Positions 54,721-64,000 of a stretch of 64,000 nt of DNA are shown in pieces. Position 1 is the stretch's first letter. Each line of letters begins with the position of its first letter. Location: assembly GCF_051622035.1 (NCBI RefSeq), contig NC_135359.1, positions 28,487,501 through 28,551,500 of the forward strand, given 5' to 3'. A program made the position numbers and the translations under genes. The notes beneath the pieces are model-generated. The model was given only the letters and a program-made list of their open reading frames with translations, was not told the origin of the DNA and made no database searches. This stretch comes from Arctopsyche grandis. Lineage: Eukaryota; Arthropoda; Insecta; Trichoptera; Hydropsychidae.

Positions 54721-55119
54721 ATTAATGGCGAGTGTGTGCGAGCGTGTAGGATGTGTCTCGGTCCCGCTCCGTGTGAATGAATGTACATAAAGTGCCCCCA
54801 CCACGTTCCATCTCTCGGGTCAGCTCCATTCACCGTTGCCAGTTTCCCATTCATGAACAGCTGCTGACCTCAGGCAGTGAACACGAGCGTGGGCTAACCC
54901 ACTGCCTGTTCAATGTCACAATCTACAGGCCGGAGCGTATTCCTCGACATACCCAATTTTCTCCAAGCTGCGGAAAATTCGCGGAAAACCCTAGATCAGG
55001 GAATTCCATTCGTTGTGGCTTGGCAAATTTCCACTCAAAAGGCGAACTTCCAGCTTTGTTACATCTTATTTGATGTAGATATATGTATATGTACATATGT
55101 ACATACAGCATGTAGATAC

Positions 55120-55178
55120 ACCAAGGTCTGGCCAGCAGCAACCATTGGCACTAACCACTAGTCCACGCTTCTGGTTAC
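55120..55178 (-). repeat. SINE head fragment
   Basis: CCAGAAGCGTGGACTAGTGG on the minus strand is a SINE A-box region, joined to CTGGCCAGACCTTGG. The rest of the SINE is absent. Confidence 0.5.
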
Positions 55179-55489
55179 ATTAAATCATTGATGGCAGTGA
55201 GATTTTAATGTTTCTTGTTTGTTCATTTTATTTCAAGTATCTGTATATTTTTGGTTCAGTTTTAACTGCCAATACATTTTTAACATTTAAATTCATGCTC
55301 ATTATTATTAGCATTTAAATGCACTGCATGGAATTCAAAAAAGAAACAACAAATATCAAAAGATAATAACATAATACAGAAACTGTGTTTTTAATCAAAT
55401 CATCGTATCTGTAACTTACTCGTTCTAATTTAGTTTCTTCCTCAAACAAAATAAAATGCAAAGGATTCAGTTACGTCCTATTCTTTCCA

Positions 55490-55955
55490 TAGCCAGCAGT
55501 ATGGCTTAATGGTAGCGTGTATGTTTAGCACCAAGTGATCAGTGGGTTCGGATCCGCCATACTGCTGGTTTGATTTGGGGGTAGTTGTGACTCCAAATCG
55601 ATCGTTTCGTATCGGAGTTTGACAATTTTATCTCATCATTGTTGAAACGGTTCCCCAAAATTGGCAAAAAATCATCTTTCCTGTTGTCACAAAATCTTCT
55701 GTATTTGTTGTGTGTATAATTTGTAAAAATTATGTACAAAATCTAAATCCATAGATGTCTCAATGGATTAATTCTGTAATTAATTAATTAATTAATTGTT
55801 ATTTAGTGTTCTTCAGCTTCTGGAAATACAGTGATTTATGTAATAATAAAATGCTGCATTGTTTGTAATTAATTGTCCGGGAAGGCGCATTGGGTTCTCC
55901 CTGTCAAACCTTCCTGGTATATATAAATGTAAAAATAAAATAAAAAATAACATAC
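55490..55955 (+). repeat. full-length SINE (tail type A), best reference copy
   Basis: Head with A box TGGCTTAATGGTAGCG and B box GGGTTCGGATCC (one extra base), body GATCGTTTCGTATCGGAGTT, middle, tail hairpin GGGAAGGCGCATTGGG...CCTTCCTGG, then an (AAAAT)n-like 3' end. About 460 bp. Confidence 0.85.
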
Positions 55956-55984
55956 ATATTCGTTAATTCGTTTTGTTCTCCAGC

Positions 55985-56815
55985 TACTACGTGGTAGTAC
56001 GTCATGCCCGTTTTTGCTGGAAAATGTGGGACTTTATGTCCCTAATTATTATGTGCGTGGTAGACATCATCATTTGATGGTTGTAAACATCCTGCTCGTA
56101 CAGTTCTTTTTCGAATTGCTCTTATTCCAAGAGCTATTTGACTTCTTAATGAAATCGTTGCTGCTGAGCCTAAATGTGATATTTTCCACCTTAGTGAGCG
56201 TAAATTGTCGGATATTTGTTTGGTAGTCTGCGCTCATCATCGTTTTCATGATTGATTGTGATTTATGAGTGGAATTTGGAATTTACTCTCTTCCATTTTG
56301 GGCCTCACAGGGATTTTTTGTATTTGCAGTTGGTCATTATTTATTGGAACTGGCTGTTGTTGCAAGATATTCCTTATGTTATATTTCATTATTTGATATT
56401 TTTACGTTATCTGCTATTATTAAATATTACTGTTTTTTTTTATGATTATGTATAAATGTATTTTTGTCTGTGTATATACATACATATACATATGTATATA
56501 TTTATTTTTCTTTCTCTATTTTTTCTTTTTATAAGGCATTCCCTTCTTTGTTTTTTATTATTTGTAATTATTATTATCCGCTATTTTATAGCTTATTATT
56601 TTTTATGATTATGTTAAATGTTTTGTTTGTGTATATATATATATATATATATATATGTCTAATTAATATAGTGATTATTTTGATATTTAATTTATATAGT
56701 GATTAATTTATGTAGTGATTCTTTTCTTTTCTGTTATATTTTGACCATTGTAGCGCATTAGGAATTCCTGTAGTGCTACAATGGTCCAAACTTTAAATAA
56801 ATAAATATATTTAAT
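55985..56815 (+). mobile_element. LINE 3' end with ORF2 C-terminus
   Basis: Decayed coding sequence (RGRHHHLMVV, and in another frame RIALIPRA then LLNEIVAAEPKCDIFHLSER) is the extreme C-terminus of a Jockey/CR1-like ORF2, with one or more frameshifts. The 3' UTR contains GGGCCTCACAGGGATTTT, a (TA)n run at 56632-56655, the hairpin GACCATTGTAGCGC...GCTACAATGGTC and a terminal (AAAT)n. Confidence 0.8.
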
Positions 56816-57303
56816 ATGTACCCATGTTCATTTGGGAGAAAAAATTCTTAAAACTAGAAAAGCTATTGAATAATTTAAACAAAGAATGACAATAATAGCA
56901 ACAAAATTTTTGGTAAGTTATTAATTACAGGTTGGCAAATTTTTAATTAAATTTCTATTACATGTATGAATTTGGTCAGTTAATATTTTTATTAAATTAT
57001 CTAATATGGATATTTCAATCAAGAACACGAATTCTGGGAAGAGCTCTCAAACAAAAACATTCATTTTTCAAGGATTTATCTTTTACGTAGAGATGAGTAT
57101 ACATATGTATGTACATATACATATTAGGTGTACATACATATACTGCAATTTGTTTTTATTTTAATTTTTATACTAAACAAAAAATGTATGTGATATAAAT
57201 CTTAAATTAAATATATTCGTCTTTTCGGTGTAATTTAAAGATCAAATGTTACTAATTTTAAATAATCCTATAGATTTGAAATTGAATGTGCTTATTATTA
57301 TAT

Positions 57304-57350
57304 TAAACTAGTGTTTTTACCTGGCTTCACTCGGTATTTGTAATATAAAC
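57304..57350 (-). mobile_element. Helitron-like 3' end
   Basis: On the minus strand TACCGAGTGAAGCCAGGTA (imperfect hairpin) is followed by AAAACACTAGT, the same architecture as the ends at 28.2 and 28.9 kb. Confidence 0.5.
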
Positions 57351-57411
57351 CGCTTAAACATGGCCAATCTAATAGTTAACATTTTATTAAATTTATTCAG
57401 ATCACCACCCA

Positions 57412-57665
57412 CTCCAGAATATTTGATCTACCGTGTTTACCTCATAAAGGACAAGTTACCCAACATAGCATCCCCGGTCCGTTGGCGTGTCTATTGTGTA
57501 GGCACGTAGGTCTACCCGCAATCGCCCCGTTCTGTGAGAACCACAGTGTATCCTTTGTTCGGGCACTTACTGAGTCCCGTTAGCCTAATCCGGGGTTTCT
57601 ATTGTTCACCCACGAATGCACTTAGACAGTGGATACTCTCTCCCATGTTCCCACGTTACAATATT
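57412..57665. repeat. possible divergent relative of the LTR family
   Basis: GC-richer block with TCTATTGTGTAGGCACGTA, CCGTTAGCC and CGAATGCACTTAGACAG. These resemble, in the same order, segments of the inverted LTR at 53.9-54.3 kb. Termini are not identifiable. Confidence 0.3.
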
Positions 57666-58849
57666 ATTTTTAAAAGGAATAAATATGTATATTCAAATGA
57701 AACCGATATTCTGTCGAGCCTTAACCAGTAGCACTTTATTTTAGGAAAACATAATCCTGCGAAATTTCTAAGAATTTAAACGTTTACATTGTGAGTTTTA
57801 TTTATTAAGATTTGATCATTTTATTGTAAATTTATATAAACAGAAAGAAAATAGCTATCAAAAAATTTTGAATTGTTGTATCAGCCACATAAATGAATTT
57901 TAATCAATTGGTGATAAGAATATTGTGGTAATGAAAGTGATATGCGGCTCTGAAGCCACTGGTTTGAAACTGCTGTAAGATTTCGCAAAATTGTTACCGG
58001 AATTCTGGGAAGCGTGTAAGCCAACCGTTATGTACGCGAGCTTTGTAATCTTGTATTAAAGCGTGATATGAAATATTAAAAATTTGCATACAATAGTGTC
58101 TATTGTCATTGTGCGCTTGTGTTATAATTCGTATATGTTGGACGAATTTTTATATAATAAACTGTCTCAAACGCGCAGGATGAAATTATTCTATTTTAGA
58201 AACGTTGATTGAAGGTTTAAGAGACTGTTGCGAAATCAGTCTACTATGTACAATGTATCGATCGTGAATATATTTTTTCAGATTAAACAGCCTTTGTTTT
58301 ATCGAGAGGTTTGAATAAATTAACCATTTTAATGACTATTTTCGACTACGGCGTGTTAATTAGAATTGATTAAAGTTTAACAAAAACTTTCAACGCCTAT
58401 AAAATCACACTATTCCGAATGTTATCTGTGTATTTTTTTCAAAGTCGGACGATAAATTTTTATTACCTCATTCAAACAAAAAAAAAATGTTATGTATAAA
58501 ATTTATAATAGTATGATAGTTACGAAATAGAATTTTATTGTGTTGTAAAATTTTAATTGATAAAAAGAGTCAATGTTTTGGATTGATTCATGACATTGAT
58601 CAAACAGGAACAATACGCTCTTTGACATTTCAATGCGAAAATTCGACGTTTGATATTTGAATATTAATAACAGTTTGATTGCTGTGTTTTATAATATTTG
58701 GTTGCTGCAAATCAGAGCTACAAATTTATCCATTGAATCTATTCAAACATATTTTTAAATATACACGTATCTGTTGCGTAGCAATAATAATTAAATAATC
58801 GAATGGAAGTCCGTTTTGTAAAAATAATAATTAGTTGGATTCGTGATTT

Positions 58850-59510
58850 ACATTTAGTCCAACACGCTCCACTCGTCTCTGTTTTCCACAACTCTCATCA
58901 ATCTGACCCCACACATTTTCCTTATTTCATCTACCCATCTTCCCTGCGTTCTTTCTTTTACCCTTTTGAATTCCTTAGGGTACCATTCTAGCACTTCTTT
59001 TGTCCACCTTTCGTCCATTCTTCTAGCCACGTGATCCGCCCATTGCCATTTCAATCCACAATTGCCACTACCCTTGTCATACTTCTTATTCACGTATTCC
59101 GTTTCCTGTCTTTCCTCGCTACGCCAAGTATATAACGTCCATACTTCTTTGAGTATAATGGACTCTGTGTAGCAACTTGGCGTTCAATGTCCAAGTTTCA
59201 CATCTACATATACATACGTCATCACTGGCAAAACACATTGATTGAAGATCGTTTACTTCAGTCAAAGAGGCATCTTTGATTTAAAAAATGAATTCATTCG
59301 TCCAAATGCAGTCCATCTTAATTTAATACGTCTCTTTATGTCTTCTTCCTTACTACCGAAAATGTCTATTATTTGTCCTAAATATAAATAACGATTGACT
59401 CCTACTATTTTATCATCTATTGTGATGCTATTAGGAATGCAATATTTATTGAACATTAGTTTGGTCTTATCTACGTTAATTTTTAATCCAATTTTCACAC
59501 TTTATCTGTC
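58850..59510 (-). mobile_element. RTE-like LINE RT C-terminal fragment, second copy
   Basis: Minus-strand frames 59498-59262 (GLKINVDKTKLM, then YLYLGQII and EEDIKRRI) and 59093-58854 (LKWQWADHVARRMDER then VLEWYPKE) are consecutive parts of one LINE ORF2, broken by indels between them. Same family as 9920-10330. Confidence 0.85.
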
Positions 59511-62500
59511 CAGCTGTGTTAGTTTACATATTAAAATTACATATAGAAATATCGTCTGGTAACCGAAGATGACTCAATAAGTGACGGTTTATTTTTACTC
59601 CTGCTGTGTCTCGTTCCAAGTTCTTGAAAACCTTAAGACTTAATTAATGTTTAAAACAAGGCTTAGCACCAATATTTTGTTTTATTATTCTAAGAATGGT
59701 TTGGAGATGCCTTCATTCAACTATGATGATACCCGATACGACGTATTAAGCATACATACATAATATAAATGTCCTATTACGATTTGACAAGCAAAATCAT
59801 TTTAAATGTTGAGTCGGCGTCCTTTCCGAGAAAATCCATTACGATTACACACTCATATGGTCCGTTGTAAATTAATAAAGAATACGTTTCAGGTATATAA
59901 TATACCCGGTACATCTTTGGCATAATATAAAATCAAAATTTACGACAGCGTCACGCGTCCAGGCGCCATTTCACCTGTGCTTCGTCAAAAAATTAGTCAC
60001 CTGTGTCCACTCGAAAGCAAGTATTATACATACGTGGGCGTCTATTTACACTCGGGACAGCAGGCGCCAATTTTCGTGTTGAAATTTGAATAACCCATTC
60101 ATAAAATATCACGGAAATACAATTACGTTGTGTGCGCGCGCCTAAACGTTGTAATAAACGAGTTCTGGGCCCGTTCACTTAACCCGGCGCCTGAGCTTAG
60201 ACAAACGCGCGAGTCGATCAAAAAACTCAGGGACAGCTTCTTTCGTACGAAGCTTTGGCAATAGTCGATTGAAAATCGGTCGATTATGCCGTGAGTTGTG
60301 TGCCTAGATTGTCTAAAGGTGGTGCCACAATTATATGAATTCATTTTTCCAAAAATAAAATAAACAACAAGATAAACTCATTTACACCCACGTACTTAAT
60401 ATTTATATCAAATGAAAAGATGTCGGGGATTAATATGATATGTTTCATTTTGGATGTTGTTTTTCGACTGAATATGTGTTTGATGCATATATGGAAATAG
60501 ATTTTATCCTTTAAGTATCTCTTCTAAATAAAAAAATCACTGTATGTAGTCTGGAGACGGGTCGCTGTTTTCGTATATACAGGATATTCTGTATTGTATG
60601 TAAAAGCATATTTTTCTTCGATACCTGCACACGTCAACTACACAGACTTATATCTTATCGTCTGATGATATTATATTTATAGAAAATATTTTATAAAATC
60701 GGGAGGTTGTGTCAATGGCCTGACGTACATAAATAGATTTATTAGTTTCTTCTCTAAAATTTTTTATAGATACCATTATGATCGAATTGTTGTGTACGGG
60801 TATTTATATTTTTTCATGGAATTTATTGTATATTAAATTTAAAATTATTAAAATGTTTAATTTAATAAAACATTCGCTTTGAATGTTTTACACGGCTGGT
60901 CGACTTACATATCTTTGTGTGTCCAAACATCTTTTTTATTTGTAAATATAATATCTCACTTTACCTTGGATATCAATCATAACATGTTTTTTTCAACGAT
61001 AGACAAAGTATTGAACATGTTTCTCGTACAAAAGATCTCGTCGGCAAATGAAAAACATGTAGATAATTGTTCGTACGTATGTATTATATATTCGGAACGT
61101 ATTATGTGAAAATATTTCCACTGAAAAACAATGTATTTTCACGACGAAAAAATAACAAGCGAACGATCGCATTATCGTACGTATTTTGCGATATTGTGTT
61201 GTTTTTGTGTGGAAAATCTTATTACCAATATAGCGACCGTGTCCTTTCGTACATGCCCTTTGATATTAAGATGATATTTACCTGTCGGAACAAAGATTTT
61301 TCACGCATCTCAGAGTTAATCTCGCATTTCACATATGTCACACGATTCGTATTTTCAGGCTTATTTTTCCGATTTTCTTCACCTTTGGCATATGAATTTA
61401 TGTACATGAGAACATACATATGTTTATTCGTATTGACGCACATAAATATCTCGGCATCTGCGTTGAACTTTAGCAATGAACGATTTGGAAGGGTTGCAGA
61501 TAATATGCATTATGTGTAATCAAAACAGTGCGAACAGTTTTGATTAATAACGCGTCGTAAATTTTTACGATCGAAAATGTAGATCTGCGAAACTCGTTCC
61601 GAATTAGCGCCAGTGTTCTCGTTGTATGGGAAAAAATCGGAAAAAAAAGTAACCGAAAACAAACCGCTCTCTATCTGCATAATTATGCGTTTTTCGCGCT
61701 AAAGGTTAACTCGACACTACGACCAGTTTTTCTCTTTGTCCTAGAATCGAATTCGAAATTGTTAAATATGCTTAAATGAAATTCATTCATTCGATTCGAC
61801 GCCCACACACTTCTGGCGTCCATTCAGTAGTGACATAATGGCGCTTAATTTCTGCTGCGCTCAATCAACTCGAAAATTTAACCTTTAGATTTTTTTCGTA
61901 CATTATAATATGCCGTTTTAATGTCAGGTGCTCTCAAGTGAAGACCGCTTCGTCGCAACTGCGTCGTCTTCTAATTGCGAGACACGTTCTTCAATGAAGC
62001 GATTCTTATACACAATATACTTACATACATGTACGTACATATGTATATAGACTTATATGTACATACACGTATAAATATTTAAGGGTACATGTAAATTATC
62101 TCGTATTATATAGTAAGTCAAGTCTGTATTCAAATTTCTGAGATAATTTCATGACTCGCTTTACAAGCGAAATGATATTTCGATCCTATTGAATACGTCA
62201 AATTGGCCTTAATTAACCGGCTTCAGCCGAGTTCTGAATTTGATATTACTATTGAAAATGTATGTAGGCAACGATTCGCAAACAATAATAATGTTCGTTA
62301 TTGATTGTCTGTGTTTGTGTGATACATAATTCTATTTGATGGTTAACGAGCGGAGACCATGCAGAAATCACTCATAATTATTTCCATTCACATATGAAAT
62401 TTAACTAAAACATTGTATATATATATATATATATATACAAATATTGATATTTGAAGAATATTTGAATATAAAATTAGATTAAAAAAAAAAAAAAAAAATT

Positions 62501-64000
62501 TTAAAATAAATTATAATATCTAGAAATTTAACTAAAACATTGTATATATATACACATTGTTTCAAGGATAAATGAAATACATCTTTTCAACCGCATCAAA
62601 TCAGAAAAGGAAAATCTGAATAGTCTGAAATGATTTGGAATATTTGATTAGTTTATTTTATTGAAGATAAGCTGAAGACTCCGTGAGGTCTTAACATGGA
62701 TAGGTTACTATAGAAATCATTTTTTTGTTTTTCTAATAATGATTTAATCAAATAAAAACAAATACAACCATCTCGGTCAACAGAAAAAAATATTAGAGAT
62801 ACAATAAGTTTTCAAAAAATTTTCAAGTAGGTAAAAAACTCATATTTTTTTGTATTAAGATAAATAAATAAGGTAAAACCTTTACAAAAACATGCCTGCT
62901 TATTGCCCTTTCTTTTAATATATCAATCATGCAGATGTCTTGCCAATTATCAGAATTAGGGTGTAAAAACCTAATTGAAGGAGCTTGTAGATCGGCATTT
63001 ACAAACAACTTTAATTTTAACTTCAATGTCGAACAAAACAAACATTTTGATTATTTATTGTTTACAAAGATTATTTATTGTTTATGTTCAAATGTCGATT
63101 TTGAATGCACGATATAGTCCTCCGTCTCACTTCCGTGGTGGTAAATTTGAGTATCATTATTTCTTCATGGTTTGAAAAGATTTTTCTAATTAGCTGTTAT
63201 TTGTAATGATTTTTTTGTGGCTATATTTGCGTTTATTTTTTTTGTATATGTGATATATAATATATATATTTTTTAATACACATTTTTTATTATGTGCATA
63301 CTCGTACATAAATACATTCAAATTAATCTACGCATTAATTATTTTTTGTTCTGGCGTGTTCGAATTCCAACTATTATTAAAGGATGTGAATGCATCAGTC
63401 CTAGGTAGGTAGGTCCGCTTACTCTTCTATGAATTATTACTCATTTGTCCGTCTTAATTATTTTAATTAATAGCTGTGTATTCGTCGGTCGTGCGCATAT
63501 CATTAACGGAGACCAGCTCTTTCGCTCCACCTCGGCTCGCATGCACTTTCTTAGGACCAAAATGCATCCATCACGCGAACATGACGTTTATGTGTAAATA
63601 AAACGAGGCGATTTAATTAATTACAAGCCGTATAACGAACAGAGACATTAAGGGACGTCCTCGTCGAGAGTTTTCACGCGGTTTTTTATTTTTATTTTTG
63701 TGTTATTTATTTTTCTTATTTTTTTTTCAGCTCAGTCGTGTCGCGTGTAATTTATACGACGTCAATATTTTAAGTTCGGTGTATTCTGTATAAAAAAGCC
63801 CGGCTTTCTGCGGCAACAACGGACGCCCGAAAGACGCAAACGTCTCGCGAAATTAACGATTTCGCATAAAAGGGATTGCGGTTTAAATAAATTTGACGAT
63901 TTTCGCGCTGAAAAGGCGCTGTTCAAATAAACGATCTAATTAATTCAACTGCAACGCACGGGCGGTCTCACGTGCACGTATGCAATTACAGTTTTCCTCT
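59511..64000. other. gene-free region to window end
   Basis: No domain-bearing frame. The 150-codon frame at 61067-61519 has no recognisable motif and skewed Phe/Tyr/Ile composition. (TA)n at 62417-62436 and poly-A at 62481-62498. GC-richer patches at 59940-60310 and 63480-64000 could be regulatory. At 63791-63799 GTATAAAAAA resembles a TATA box reading toward the right edge, so a gene may begin beyond the window. Confidence 0.45.

Noticed and set aside
61067..61519. 150-codon open frame on the plus strand
   Set aside because: No domain motif, no splice or promoter context, composition typical of AT-rich noncoding DNA; a frame of this size is not exceptional in 64 kb.

Overview
The window looks like about 64 kb of AT-rich nuclear DNA from an insect. 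The evidence is spliced genes with GT-AG introns, insect-type protein families, an arthropod-style initiator/DPE core promoter, and dense decayed transposons (tRNA-derived SINEs, LINE fragments, hAT, Helitron-like and foldback elements, one LTR family). I cannot fix the order or species from sequence alone. There is no bacterial or viral gene organisation and no CRISPR array. I recognised no stand-alone tRNA or rRNA gene; the tRNA-like sequences are SINE heads.

Three protein-coding genes are well supported. (1) 732-2197, minus strand: a long 5' exon of a spermine/polyamine oxidase; its remaining exons lie off the left edge. (2) 11391-13804, plus strand: a complete four-exon secreted PEBP-family protein of 192 residues, with an Inr+DPE promoter about 50 bp upstream. 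(3) 24446-32298, plus strand: a complete 16-exon P-type Na+/K+-ATPase alpha subunit of 1031 residues. Every junction keeps frame, and the catalytic and phosphorylation motifs are intact. It is divergent from the classical insect alpha subunit, and a lysine replaces the ion-site asparagine of transmembrane helix M5 (N776 in pig numbering).

The rest is mostly mobile DNA. From 2.2 to 10.4 kb there is a mosaic of LINE and hAT fragments, a 170-bp tandem duplication, a solo LTR with a 4-bp target duplication, SINEs, and a TTAA-flanked foldback next to a hAT MITE. Introns of both complete genes carry LINE, SINE, hAT and Helitron-like pieces. From 32.4 to 64 kb I find no convincing gene. This stretch holds at least three hAT elements with 8-bp duplications, a Harbinger-like MITE inside a SINE, a hAT MITE that carries an LTR, several LINE 3' ends, long AT-rich spacers and a 150-bp (TA)n tract.

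The three genes belong to unrelated pathways (polyamine catabolism, ligand binding or signalling, ion transport) and show no operon-like relationship. The most interesting points are the altered ion-binding site of the pump, the modular SINEs that share bodies but carry different 3' hairpin tails, and the LTR-bearing hAT MITE present at two sites.
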